DNA from: an uncultured Pelagibacteraceae bacterium
Lineage (GTDB): Bacteria > Pseudomonadota > Alphaproteobacteria > Pelagibacterales > Pelagibacteraceae
Reading direction: 5' to 3'
DNA: 64,000 bases
Assembly: GCA_902516465.1 (NCBI GenBank)
Contig: CABXZD010000001.1
Span: 124,001 to 188,000 of the forward strand
A program made the position numbers and the translations under genes. Each line of letters begins with the position of its first letter. The stretch's first letter is position 1. A model generated the notes under the pieces. That model had not been told where the DNA came from. It was given only the letters and a program-made list of their open reading frames with translations, and did no database searches. Shown one piece after another: positions 1 through 8,540 of this stretch.

Positions 1-693
1 TTTTTCAACTGCATCAGGTAGTCTATGTCTATCAAAATAATGTAGGTGAGTGTCAAAAGGTTTCATTTTTCTTAATGCATCTAAACCAATACGTCCTGCA
101 GCAACAGTTCCAATATGCATACCTTCAACATCATATGATCTTTGAACTGCATCTGCAATGTTCCAGCCCCCTTCATTTACGATCCTATGTTGATTGTGGT
201 AATCTCTTACCATTGAAACTATCATCATGACAATATGCTCAGCTACTGATCTAGAATTACAATAAGTTACCTCTACAACATCAATTTTATTATCCATTGC
301 AGCTTGTAAATCAACGTGATCTGAACCAATACCTGCTGTAATTGCCATCTTAAGATTTTTAGCTTTACCAATCCTTTCTTTTGTCAAATAGTATGGAAAA
401 AATGGTTGAGAAATTACAATGTCAGCATCAACAATATGTTTATCAGCTTCGCATCCATCACCATCTTTACTATTAGTAACAACCAACTCATGACCGTTAC
501 TTTCTAAAAACTTTCGTAATCCAAGTTCACCAGATACACAACCTAATAATTGCCCTGGGGTATAATCTCGACCTTTAGGTGAAGGTAAAGTCATTCCGTC
601 CGGGTATTTTTCTATTTTTGGTAATTGTGAAAGTGCGTAAGATTTTGGCATTCCACCCTTGGGATCATCATATAATACACATAATATTTTCAT
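1..693 (-). CDS. fdh: NAD-dependent formate dehydrogenase (N-terminal part, cut by window start)
   Basis: The enzyme oxidises formate to CO2 with NAD+, the last step of C1 (methanol, methyl group) oxidation in the cytoplasm. Only the first 231 codons are in the window; the reading frame is open to base 1. Visible hallmarks are the PFFPYY segment at residues 97-102, the substrate-binding Asn146 in a CNSRSVAEH segment, and the nucleotide-binding GTVAAGRIG at 195-203, all at the same places as in the Pseudomonas-type D-2-hydroxyacid-family enzyme. The ATG at 693 follows an AGAGAGG ribosome site. Next to it upstream is an HPP membrane gene on the same strand. Identification is firm; the catalytic His lies outside the window. 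Confidence 0.93.
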   Translation of the reverse strand, partial: MKILCVLYDDPKGGMPKSYALSQLPKIEKYPDGMTLPSPKGRDYTPGQLLGCVSGELGLRKFLESNGHELVVTNSKDGDGCEADKHIVDADIVISQPFFPYYLTKERIGKAKNLKMAITAGIGSDHVDLQAAMDNKIDVVEVTYCNSRSVAEHIVMMIVSMVRDYHNQHRIVNEGGWNIADAVQRSYDVEGMHIGTVAAGRIGLDALRKMKPFDTHLHYFDRHRLPDAVEK

Positions 694-757
694 TTATTCC
701 TCTCTGTAAATTTAAATGTTTAAACATTATCTAACATCATTTTAAGATATCTAGCAA

Positions 758-1225
758 TTAATATTTCTGACTAGGGTAATTTTTTTTTAAAATAAACCTA
801 TTGATAATAATTGCAAATACAATAATTATTATAGAACCTGATATAACAGGACTTAGTAAAAAATCTAGGGAAACGCTACCTATAATCACGATTATTGGAT
901 TACCACCTGCTGGAGGATGGGTTATATTTAACAATATCATTGCTCCAACACCAAATCCTACAGCTAATGGAATAATTAAAAAAATTGGTAATGGAATAAA
1001 ATACAAAAAAATTAGACCTACTGCCGCAGTAGTTAAATGACCGAAAAAAACATTTTTTGGTTGCGCAAAAGGACTTTCAGGGTAGCCATATAGTAAGACC
1101 ATTGAGGAACCAAAAGAAGCTAATAGAAATATTCCTAATCCAGTTTTATAAGTTAAAAAAGTTAATATACTAATTGTTATAGTAGAAAATAATCCAGCGA
1201 AAATCGATTGTTTTAAGTTACCCAT
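758..1225 (-). CDS. HPP family integral membrane protein
   Basis: A small (155 aa) very hydrophobic protein with about four to five membrane segments. The family signature HPPAGGNP is present at about residues 103-110, which is what names the HPP family. Some relatives in cyanobacteria and plastids are nitrite transporters, but for most bacterial members the substrate is unknown, so I assign no transport role here. It lies four bases after the stop of the SufU/NifU-like gene on the same strand and about 65 bases before the formate dehydrogenase gene, so the three may be read together. The family call rests on the motif and hydrophobicity. Confidence 0.8.
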   Translation of the reverse strand: MGNLKQSIFAGLFSTITISILTFLTYKTGLGIFLLASFGSSMVLLYGYPESPFAQPKNVFFGHLTTAAVGLIFLYFIPLPIFLIIPLAVGFGVGAMILLNITHPPAGGNPIIVIIGSVSLDFLLSPVISGSIIIIVFAIIINRFILKKNYPSQKY

Positions 1226-1229
1226 TTTT

Positions 1230-1628
1230 TTAATTTGATACTATTTTTTTCAGAGCATTGAAAGGTAATAATATACATTCTTTTCTAGAAAAATTTTTTT
1301 TCTTAAATAATTTGTTAAATGATAAATTTTTTTTTTTAAAAATATCAAAATTTCCCTCAAAAAAATTTTTTGCATCCTCACATAATTTTTTTATTTTATC
1401 TTTTCGATTATTGATAGATGCTTTGGAAAGAATACTTGCAGATGCCTGGCAGTAAATACAGGAATTTCCTTGATATCCAAAATCAATTATTTTATTTTTT
1501 TTAATAATCAATTTTATTTGTACTTCGTCTCCACATAAAGAGTTTTTTAATTTTGAATAGTGAGTATGATTTTTGATATTTTTATTATTATCAGAATCAG
1601 ATGCTATACCTAATATTTCTAAGTCCAT
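1230..1628 (-). CDS. SufU/NifU-like Fe-S scaffold paralogue
   Basis: A 132-aa protein of the NifU_N/IscU fold. It has the expected first ligand pair Cys32-Gly-Asp34, a second Cys57 in a segment reading CIYCQASASIL, and a third Cys118 in KECILLPF. These align with Cys38/Asp40, Cys64 and Cys131 of the SufU encoded in the suf operon of this same window. Differences are an extra Cys60, replacement of the residue before the last Cys by Glu, and an N-terminal 20-residue Asp/Asn/His stretch. It is remote from the suf operon. A role in Fe-S or zinc handling is inferred from the family; a specific client is not visible. Confidence 0.7.
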   Translation of the reverse strand: MDLEILGIASDSDNNKNIKNHTHYSKLKNSLCGDEVQIKLIIKKNKIIDFGYQGNSCIYCQASASILSKASINNRKDKIKKLCEDAKNFFEGNFDIFKKKNLSFNKLFKKKNFSRKECILLPFNALKKIVSN

Positions 1629-1801
1629 TTTTATTTATATAATAAAGATGTTAAATCCTTTAGTTAAGCCTTAAATTTTCAAAAAAAAAATAAAAAAAAT
1701 TAGGAAATAAAATACTTTTTTGAAGTATTTTAGTGAAATTTTATTTTATTACAATTCAATTTTTGTTGTAGTTCAAACTAATTACAACTAAATATCTAAT
1801 T
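1629..1801. other. Divergent intergenic region with two inverted repeats
   Basis: This 173-base gap separates the minus-strand scaffold gene from the plus-strand EamA gene, so it should hold both promoters. It contains a perfect 9-bp inverted repeat, AAAATACTT/AAGTATTTT (1709-1731, 5-base loop), and a second imperfect dyad, GTTGTAGTT/AATTACAAC (1765-1788), which sits 14 bases before the EamA start. The second could be an operator. Neither is followed by a clean T tract, so I do not call them terminators. No RNA gene or riboswitch is recognisable. Confidence 0.35.
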
Positions 1802-2707
1802 ATGATAGAGCTAAAAAAAGAAAAAATAGCCATACCAGTTGTTTTGTTCGCTGGCATTTTATGGTCATTTGGACCTTTAGTAGTCAGGTATATGGATAAT
1901 CCACATATGGTGCCTTGGCAGTATATTTTTGGTCGGGGATTAACAATATTTATAATTTTGAATTTGTATCTATATTTTGAGGAAGGAATAAATTTTTATA
2001 AAAATTACAAGAAAATTGGTAGATCTGGAATCATTGGAGGAAGTGGACTAGGAATTGCTATGATTACTTTCATTTATTCAATTACTAACACAAGTGCAGC
2101 AGTTACCTTATTGTGTTTAGCAGCAATGCCATTTTTTACAGCTATAATAGCTTATTTATTTTTGAAAGAAAAAATTACATTTAATGCATGGGTGTCAATT
2201 TTTATAGCAACAATAGGAATTACAATTATGGCATTTGGAAATACAGAAAAAAATTCTTTAATAGGGTTTCTTTTTGGTCTTGCATCTTCGATAGGTTTCT
2301 CTGTATTCTCAGTAACACTAAGATGGAGAAAAGAAACACCTAAGTTTACTACTGTGGCTGTAGCTGGGCTATTTTGTTTTATTTTTGCATCTATAGTTAT
2401 TTTAATTACTAAGCAAAACTTTTTTTCAACCAGTTATAATAGCTCAATGTTTTCTTTACACGGTATTATAGTTTGTTTGGGTTTGATCTTATATTCAATT
2501 GGTTCAAAGGTAATACCAGCTGCAGAGTTGACACTTTTATCTTTAACAGAAGTTATTGGTGGAATTTTCTGGGTTTGGTTACCATTGTTTGGAATAAATG
2601 AAATTCCTTCTACAAGCACCATAGTCGGAGGATTTTTTCTTTTTGTTTCTCTAGTTTACTATAGCTTAATTATGAGATGGAATAAAAGATATATAGCTCT
2701 CAATTAA
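1802..2707 (+). CDS. EamA/DMT-family transporter (possible exporter for the amidinotransferase product)
   Basis: A 301-aa inner-membrane protein with the ten-helix, two-EamA-domain build of the drug/metabolite transporter superfamily. The first half carries the typical VTLLCLAAMPFFTAIIAYLFLKE segment region and the second half the matching AAELTLLSLTEVIGGIFWVWL region (each the fourth-fifth helix hairpin). Members usually export amino acids or other small metabolites. The gene ends 14 bases before the amidinotransferase start on the same strand, so the two are probably one transcript and the transporter may move a guanidino compound or its precursor. That substrate is inference from position only. 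Confidence 0.85.
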   Translation: MIELKKEKIAIPVVLFAGILWSFGPLVVRYMDNPHMVPWQYIFGRGLTIFIILNLYLYFEEGINFYKNYKKIGRSGIIGGSGLGIAMITFIYSITNTSAAVTLLCLAAMPFFTAIIAYLFLKEKITFNAWVSIFIATIGITIMAFGNTEKNSLIGFLFGLASSIGFSVFSVTLRWRKETPKFTTVAVAGLFCFIFASIVILITKQNFFSTSYNSSMFSLHGIIVCLGLILYSIGSKVIPAAELTLLSLTEVIGGIFWVWLPLFGINEIPSTSTIVGGFFLFVSLVYYSLIMRWNKRYIALN

Positions 2708-2721
2708 ATTTTTAGAAAATA

Positions 2722-3837
2722 ATGAGTAAAAATAAAAATATAGTCAATAGTTGGAATGAATGGGACCCATTAAAACATGTAATAGTAGGTAAAGCTGACG
2801 GAGTTTGCATACCCGCTCCTGAACCAGCATTAGATGCAAAAGTGCCTGAAGACTCAGATATGAAAGGCCAATATGGGCCAAGATCAAAGGAGTCTATTGA
2901 TAAAGCCAATCAGCTTCTTGATGACTTTTCAAATATATTAATCAAGCGAGGGATACAGGTCGATAGACCTACACCAATAAATTTTAATCAAAAAATATCT
3001 ACACCAGATTGGGAAGCAGAAACTATGTTCGGTTGTATGCCACCAAGAGATGTATTGCTAACCGTAGGAAATGAAATTTTAGAGGCGACAATGAGTTACC
3101 GTTGTAGATGGTTTGAATATCTGTGTTATAGACCGCTATTAAAAAAATACTTTAATTTAGACACTAGGATGAAACATGAATCTGCACCAAAACCTCAATT
3201 AACTGATGATGATTATAGAAAAGATTATTTATCTGAAAAAATTGGTATTCAAAAAAGATTACAATGGACGAAAGAAAAATTTTTTGTAACTACTGAAGAA
3301 GAACCATTATTTGATGCTGCTGATGTTTTGAGATTTGGTAAAGATTTAATTGTTCAACACGGGTTTACAACTAATTTAAAAGGTATTGATTGGCTTAAAA
3401 GGCATTTTAAAGATCACAGAGTTCACGCTGTGAATTTTCCAGGTGATCCTTATCCTATTCATATAGATGCAACCTTTACGCCTATTAAAGAAGGGCTTAT
3501 TATAAACAATCCTCAAAGGAGGCTTCCAAGAGATCAAAGAAAATTATTCGAAAAAAATGATTGGAAAATCATTGATGCTGCTCAACCAGCACATAATCAA
3601 CCACCTCCTCTTTGTTATTCATCAGTATGGCTTTCCATGAATGTATTAGTTCCTGATCAAAAGACTGTTTGTGTAGAAAAAAGTGAAAGATATCAAGCAG
3701 AACAACTTGATAAACTGGGTATGGAGGTAATACCTGTAGAAATGAGAGACGCCTATGCTTTTGGTGGAGGTCTTCATTGTTGCACTGCAGATGTACATCG
3801 AGAAGGTGAATTAAAAGATTATTTTCCTAACCAATAA
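2722..3837 (+). CDS. Glycine amidinotransferase family enzyme
   Basis: The family moves the amidino group of arginine to an amine acceptor; with glycine it makes guanidinoacetate and ornithine. The 371-aa protein aligns along its length with human AGAT as I remember it: Asp110 in MPPRD, Asp201 in FDAAD, His247-Ile-Asp249 in a HIDATF segment, and catalytic Cys353 in GGGLHCCTAD near the C-terminus. All catalytic positions are present, so it should be active. The acceptor cannot be read from sequence; related enzymes use glycine, lysine, taurine or scyllo-inosamine. There are no creatine-pathway genes nearby. It follows an EamA exporter gene in a likely two-gene operon. Confidence 0.88.
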   Translation: MSKNKNIVNSWNEWDPLKHVIVGKADGVCIPAPEPALDAKVPEDSDMKGQYGPRSKESIDKANQLLDDFSNILIKRGIQVDRPTPINFNQKISTPDWEAETMFGCMPPRDVLLTVGNEILEATMSYRCRWFEYLCYRPLLKKYFNLDTRMKHESAPKPQLTDDDYRKDYLSEKIGIQKRLQWTKEKFFVTTEEEPLFDAADVLRFGKDLIVQHGFTTNLKGIDWLKRHFKDHRVHAVNFPGDPYPIHIDATFTPIKEGLIINNPQRRLPRDQRKLFEKNDWKIIDAAQPAHNQPPPLCYSSVWLSMNVLVPDQKTVCVEKSERYQAEQLDKLGMEVIPVEMRDAYAFGGGLHCCTADVHREGELKDYFPNQ

Positions 3838-3861
3838 AAATTCCAAGGATTAAAAGGTATG

Positions 3862-4611
3862 CTAATTTTCTTTAGTTTTATCAATATTGAAGTTTTCTAA
3901 TCCTGAAGATAAATCATTTTCTATTTCATCCTCCTTTTCTTCAATAAGTCCTAATTTCTCCATTTCAATTTGTTTAAGTCTTTGTTCTCTTAAGTTTTCT
4001 TTGTGTTCTTTTATTTTTTGATCACGATCAAACTTTTCTTCCCACTCTTTAATTTTTAAATATTCTAACTGTCTTTGTTTTTCTTCTTCCTCTTTGATTA
4101 ATTTTAGAGCTTTTTCTTTTCGTCTTTTTTCTTTGAGTTCTAAAATTTTTTGTTCATCCTCTCTAATTTTTAAATCAATATCTTTTCTATTTTGTTGCTC
4201 CTCTTTTAATCTAAGCTCTTTTTCCTTTACCCTCAGTTCTTTAGCGATTTGAGTCAAATCTTCATCCTTTTTAATAAGCCGATAGTATTCTTCTTTTTGT
4301 TTCTCTTCTTTAATTTTAAAATCTTTTAACTTATTTTTTAAATCATCTTCTTTAGACTTTAACTTGCTATCTTCTTTTTTAAGTTTTTCCTCTAAAGTTT
4401 TTAGCTCTTTTTTTTCTTTAATCAGTAAATTTTTTTCTTGAATTTTTTTTATTCTTATCTCTTTGATTTTTCTTTGTTCATTATTTTTTTTAAAATTTAT
4501 AATAACATTACTAAGTGATCTTGAAGTAATATTAGCTATTTTGACTAAAGTACTTTTTTTTTTATAATTTTTTTTTTTTTTATTAGTTCTTTGTTTTTTT
4601 TTATCTGGCAT
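3862..4611 (-). CDS. Lys/Glu-rich coiled-coil protein of unknown function
   Basis: I do not recognise this protein. It is 249 aa and almost entirely charged: a very basic head (about residues 1-25, rich in Lys, encoded by a 14-base homopolymer run), a short apolar patch near residues 22-42, then roughly 180 residues of uninterrupted Lys/Glu/Arg/Leu heptad-like sequence that should form one long coiled coil, and an acidic tail. There is no signal peptide or membrane helix. The basic head could bind nucleic acid or membrane surface. The start codon at 4611 faces the cmk start, and its 3' end faces the amidinotransferase. No Gly or Pro breaks occur in the coil. Function is unknown. Confidence 0.65.
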   Translation of the reverse strand: MPDKKKQRTNKKKKNYKKKSTLVKIANITSRSLSNVIINFKKNNEQRKIKEIRIKKIQEKNLLIKEKKELKTLEEKLKKEDSKLKSKEDDLKNKLKDFKIKEEKQKEEYYRLIKKDEDLTQIAKELRVKEKELRLKEEQQNRKDIDLKIREDEQKILELKEKRRKEKALKLIKEEEEKQRQLEYLKIKEWEEKFDRDQKIKEHKENLREQRLKQIEMEKLGLIEEKEDEIENDLSSGLENFNIDKTKEN

Positions 4612-4779
4612 TTTATGAAAGTATATTTGACCAAAAAATCATAAGTGTTTCAAGAATTTAAGAAATTTTTTGTATTATTACAAATATGAGTTTCAACCTA
4701 TAGGTGATTATTCTCATTAAAACGTTTAATATTCAAATTTTTTTTTGCATTAAACATCTCAAAATATTATTAAGCCTTT
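4612..4779. other. Divergent intergenic region, nothing specific recognised
   Basis: A 168-base AT-rich gap between the coiled-coil gene and cmk, which point away from each other. It must contain promoters for both; a TATTAT at 4765-4770 is a possible element but too close to the cmk start to be convincing. I see no tRNA, hairpin with T tract, or conserved leader. Confidence 0.4.
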
Positions 4780-5415
4780 GTGAGAAGATTTAATAAATTA
4801 ATAATTGCATGTGACGGAGAGTCTGCAAGTGGAAAAAGCACTGCTGCAAAGTTAATATCAAAAAAATATAATTTATTACTAATTAATTCGGGTTTACTTT
4901 ATAGATATGCGAGTATTTTAATTATAAAAAATAATCCTAAAAATATTTATTCTTTTATCAAAAATAAATTTAAAAATGTTTCCTATAAAAAAATTGCCAA
5001 ACTCAATTTACATTCTGAAAAAATTAGTAATCATGTTGCGACCTTAGCTCAAAATAAAAAAATAAGACAAATAATTAATATGTTCCAAAAAAAAATTATA
5101 AAAAAAAATAAAAGAATTTGTGTTGAGGGTAGGGATATCGCGAGCAAAATTTTAGTTTCAAATCCTAAATACGATTTAGCATTCTATTTTAAATGTAATT
5201 TAGATGTTGCAAGTTATAGAAGATGGATCGATATAAAAAAAAAAGTCTCTTTAAAAGCTGTAAAGAAATCTTTATCCAAAAGAACAATGATGGATAAAAG
5301 TAGAAAAAACAGTCCTTTGATCAAGGTTAAGGATGCGATCTTAATTAGAACTGATAAACTATCAAAAAATCAAGTATTATCTAAAATGTCAAATTACATT
5401 GATAAATTAGATTAA
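4780..5415 (+). CDS. cmk: Cytidylate kinase
   Basis: Phosphorylates CMP and dCMP to the diphosphates with ATP, for nucleotide salvage and supply. The P-loop GESASGKST lies at residues 13-21, followed by the NMP-binding SGLLYR segment, a CVEGRDIAS segment typical of bacterial CMP kinases, and an SYRRWID lid region. Length (211 aa) is slightly short for the family. The start is a GTG; no ATG lies upstream in frame within the protein's expected N-terminus. In many proteobacteria cmk sits between aroA and rpsA, but here it stands alone, and its stop overlaps the stop of the convergent MFS gene by four bases. Confidence 0.85.
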   Translation: MRRFNKLIIACDGESASGKSTAAKLISKKYNLLLINSGLLYRYASILIIKNNPKNIYSFIKNKFKNVSYKKIAKLNLHSEKISNHVATLAQNKKIRQIINMFQKKIIKKNKRICVEGRDIASKILVSNPKYDLAFYFKCNLDVASYRRWIDIKKKVSLKAVKKSLSKRTMMDKSRKNSPLIKVKDAILIRTDKLSKNQVLSKMSNYIDKLD

Positions 5416-6698
5416 TTTTTTTCTTTCTCTGTAAGTTTCTCTTCTATTGGTTCTGTAATTGGGTTCAGCTCTATACCGGCTGGCGTTATTGTTTGAGGCA
5501 TAGCAACGAATTGAGAATCTGGATTATCCACCGTTTGTCTTACTCTCATTCTATAAATTCCAAATATTCCAATTATTCCATGAAAAAAAAATAAAAAAAT
5601 AAAAAAACCATTTGCACCAACTATATCCATAAAAATTGAACATAAAAATGGACCACTCATAGCTCCTAAACCGAAAGTAAATTGCAGACCAGCCCCTGCA
5701 GATACGAATTTATCTTTTGATATATAATCATTAGTATGGGCTAAAATTAATGAAAACATTGGTAAACTACAAAAAGAAAATAAAACAAAAAAAACATAAA
5801 ACCAGGTTTTACTCGTGGCTAAATCACCTGGTAAGTACATTTGTTTTGAAACTAATATAGCTAATATTGAAAATATAGCAGCTCCAAATGTGCTACAAAC
5901 AATTACTTTTCTCCTATCATAAACATCTGAAATTTTTCCTATTGGAAATTGAGCTATAGCACCAGAAATTGCTAAAAGAAAGGTTACTAGAGATATCTCA
6001 AATATAGTAAAATTCATTGAAGTTGCATAAACTGCAAGCAAAGTGAATACTGCTGACTGAATAGTCCCATAAAAAAAAGAACTTATTATTCCAAATGGCG
6101 ATACTTCGTAGAGATCTTTTAAAGACATAGCTTTAATCTTTTTAAAAGTTGGTGGTTTTTTTTTAGTTAATAATATTGGTATTAAGGCCAATGATGTAAT
6201 TACTGAGACTAAAATAAACGGTTGAAAATTTTGTGGACTACTAAAATTTAGCAAAAACATTCCAACACCGATAGATCCATACAATATAACCATATATAAA
6301 GATAATACACTTCCTCTATTTTTGTTATTTGATCTATCGTTCAACCAACTCTCAGCAACGGTATAAATGCATACCATACTGACTCCAGTTAAAAACCTTA
6401 ACAAAAACCAGACGAAGGGATTAATGATAATTGAATGAACTAAAATTACTAATGATGCTAATGATGCAAATGCAGCAAAAACTCTTATGTGACCAACTCT
6501 TGATATTATATTTGGAATTGTGGCTGCCCCTATAAAATAACCTACAAAATAACCAGACATCATAAAACCAGTTGCGGTAAGGCTGAATTCCTCTTGAACA
6601 GCTCTTACACCTAATAAAGAGCTCTGGAAACCATAGGCCATCATTATAAAGCCCATTCCCAAAAAAAGAGCCCATGAGTTCTTTAATAATTTATTCAT
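5412..6698 (-). CDS. MFS transporter
   Basis: A 428-aa inner-membrane carrier with about twelve helices. The cytoplasmic signature between helices 2 and 3 reads as IISRVGHIRVF, and the AESWLND segment after helix 4 and GKISDVYDRRK between helices 8 and 9 are typical of an MFS branch that annotators label sugar-phosphate-permease-like. The C-terminal 40 residues are hydrophilic and Pro/Glu-rich, predicted cytoplasmic. Substrate is not readable. The gene lies 58 bases after the start-side neighbour EamA gene on the same strand, so it may have its own promoter. Confidence 0.85.
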   Translation of the reverse strand: MNKLLKNSWALFLGMGFIMMAYGFQSSLLGVRAVQEEFSLTATGFMMSGYFVGYFIGAATIPNIISRVGHIRVFAAFASLASLVILVHSIIINPFVWFLLRFLTGVSMVCIYTVAESWLNDRSNNKNRGSVLSLYMVILYGSIGVGMFLLNFSSPQNFQPFILVSVITSLALIPILLTKKKPPTFKKIKAMSLKDLYEVSPFGIISSFFYGTIQSAVFTLLAVYATSMNFTIFEISLVTFLLAISGAIAQFPIGKISDVYDRRKVIVCSTFGAAIFSILAILVSKQMYLPGDLATSKTWFYVFFVLFSFCSLPMFSLILAHTNDYISKDKFVSAGAGLQFTFGLGAMSGPFLCSIFMDIVGANGFFIFLFFFHGIIGIFGIYRMRVRQTVDNPDSQFVAMPQTITPAGIELNPITEPIEEKLTEKEKN

Positions 6699-6756
6699 AA
6701 AATTTGCTGTAATTATTCGCGATGTATTATTAAATCAAGTCTTAATTGTGACAAAC

Positions 6757-7617
6757 TTAGAATCTTTTGAGTTTCAAAAATGAGTGAATTGCAATAGTTA
6801 TTATTATAACCAGTCCCCCTGTAAGTGTTTCCACACTTGGTTGTTCTTTGATTATAAGCCAGACCCATATTGGACCAATAATGGTTTCAAGTAAGAAAAA
6901 TAAATTCACTTCTGCAGCAGGTATAAATCTTGGTGCTATAGTGACTAATACAAAAGGTATAGCAACACACAAAATACACATTAAAGGTACAATAATTAGG
7001 TCTTTGTTCTCAAGAACAAAACTCTCTATAAAAAATAACGCAAAAGTTGCCACAAACAGCTTACCTATAACAGCTGCTGGAACCAAATTTTGAGATTTTG
7101 CAGAACGAATGGTTACTGCTCCTATAGCAAGTCCAATTGCTGTAATAAATCCTAAAATGTCACCAAAGAAATTTCCTAATTTTAAAGAGTCAAAAAAAAT
7201 ATAAATTATCGCTAAAAAAGTAATAATGATAGAAACCAAAGTTTTTTTATCTGGAGGTTCTTTTAGAAAAAAAGCCCCAAGAATAGCTGACAACATAGGA
7301 GCAGTAGCTATCATTACCAGAGTATTTGCTACATTTGTATTCTGTATTGAAACCACAAAAGTAATGTTTGTTATACTAAATGTTACGATATATATAATCC
7401 CATGATAACCACTTGAGAAAAGAATCTTAAAAAAATTTGATTTATAAATTAGCAACATTCCCAAAAAAACTGTCAAAAAGGGTATAATACCTCTATAAAA
7501 AACAAGCCCCCAAGTATCTACACTTGAAAGTCTTATAAATAAAGAATCTGGTGTAATGAATAATACTGCTACAAACGCAAGTAAAGAACCCTTCTGCTGA
7601 TCTGATAAATTATTCAA
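6757..7617 (-). CDS. EamA/DMT-family transporter linked to glutathione genes
   Basis: A 286-aa protein with ten predicted membrane helices in two EamA halves; the family's repeated helix 4-5 region is visible as ANTLVMIATAPMLSAIL and AAEVNLFFLLETIIGPI. Its start codon overlaps the stop of gshB by four bases, so it is translationally coupled to the glutathione genes. By position it could export glutathione, gamma-glutamylcysteine or cysteine, or relieve build-up of a related thiol. That is inference; DMT substrates cannot be told from sequence. Confidence 0.85.
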   Translation of the reverse strand: MNNLSDQQKGSLLAFVAVLFITPDSLFIRLSSVDTWGLVFYRGIIPFLTVFLGMLLIYKSNFFKILFSSGYHGIIYIVTFSITNITFVVSIQNTNVANTLVMIATAPMLSAILGAFFLKEPPDKKTLVSIIITFLAIIYIFFDSLKLGNFFGDILGFITAIGLAIGAVTIRSAKSQNLVPAAVIGKLFVATFALFFIESFVLENKDLIIVPLMCILCVAIPFVLVTIAPRFIPAAEVNLFFLLETIIGPIWVWLIIKEQPSVETLTGGLVIIITIAIHSFLKLKRF

Positions 7618-8540
7618 GCCTTAAGTTCTTCCCAAAAAGTTTTGGCCAAATTAATTTTTGTTAAATCATAATAAGTTTTCAATCCAGTAGGGGATGTAAC
7701 ATTAATGTCACCATTAAGTTTTTGATCAATAAAATCAATTCCAGCAAAAAAAATATTTTTTTTTTTTAAATTACGAGCAACCAATTTAGATATTCTTTTT
7801 TCAATGGTTGTTAATTTCGTGTTTACCGGAGTAGCACCTTTACTCATATTACTTAAAAAGGATCCTTTCCTAGGCACTCTAGAAATCGCCCCTACAACTT
7901 TACCATTAATAAGAAAGACTCTTTTATCACCTTTGTTTATTTTTGATAAAAATTTTTGGCAGATTACATGGTCGTGTTTTTTTAAATATTTTTTTACAAA
8001 ATTTAAATTAAATTTTTTCAAAAGATAAATATCATTTCCGCCATAACTATGGGTAGGCTTTAATATAACTTTTCTATTTATAATAAAAAATTTTTTAATT
8101 TCATTTATATTTTGAGTAAAAATGGTATTTGGCATATATTTTTGATATTTCGCAGAGTAAAATTTTTCTGACACATTTCTAATAGATGTTGGATCATTTA
8201 TAATTCTTACTTTTTTTTTGATTATATCTAAAATATAAGTTGTTGAAATATACTCCTGATTAAATGGAGGATCTTGCCTGATTAAGATAAATTTACACTT
8301 CATTAAGTCTAACTTTTGTTTATGTAGAATCTTAAATTTTTTTTTTCGAGTGTAATTAAATTTAACAAAGAAACCCTCGGCTACAATCTTAGAATTGATT
8401 ATTGATAAATTTTTAGGCTCATAATAAAAAATCTTGTAATTTTTACTTTGAATTTCGTTAGCCAAAAAAATACTTGTATCTGTTAATATGTTAAGCTTTG
8501 AGGGATGATTTCCTTGAATAGCAACAATTTTATTTATCAT
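7614..8540 (-). CDS. gshB: Glutathione synthase
   Basis: Joins gamma-glutamylcysteine and glycine using ATP, the second step of glutathione synthesis. It is an ATP-grasp protein of about 308 aa: the N-terminal segment FILIRQDPPFNQEY is the bacterial GshB substrate region, KPTHSYGGNDIYLL supplies the nucleotide lid, and GIDFIDQKLNGDINVTSP is the metal-binding end. I chose the ATG at 8540; a GTG three codons upstream would give a longer overlap with gshA. The gene overlaps gshA by 11 bases and the next EamA gene by four, a tight three-gene operon. Confidence 0.9.
   Translation of the reverse strand: MINKIVAIQGNHPSKLNILTDTSIFLANEIQSKNYKIFYYEPKNLSIINSKIVAEGFFVKFNYTRKKKFKILHKQKLDLMKCKFILIRQDPPFNQEYISTTYILDIIKKKVRIINDPTSIRNVSEKFYSAKYQKYMPNTIFTQNINEIKKFFIINRKVILKPTHSYGGNDIYLLKKFNLNFVKKYLKKHDHVICQKFLSKINKGDKRVFLINGKVVGAISRVPRKGSFLSNMSKGATPVNTKLTTIEKRISKLVARNLKKKNIFFAGIDFIDQKLNGDINVTSPTGLKTYYDLTKINLAKTFWEELKA

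Noticed and set aside
801-1040. Plus-strand ORF over the HPP gene, and similar antisense frames across the window
   Set aside because: They mirror conserved genes on the other strand, lack ribosome sites and family features, and are low-complexity Ile/Phe-rich shadows.
1709-1731. Perfect 9-bp inverted repeat as an intrinsic terminator
   Set aside because: It lies between divergent genes where no transcript ends, and has no T run; such AT repeats arise by chance here.
1629-2721. Glycine riboswitch before the transporter or amidinotransferase
   Set aside because: SAR11 is known for glycine riboswitches elsewhere, but no aptamer-like conserved GG-rich hairpins are visible here and the space between the genes is 14 bases.
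5412-5415. Overlap of cmk and the MFS gene as a sign of a wrong frame
   Set aside because: Both proteins are complete to normal ends; short convergent overlaps are common throughout the window.
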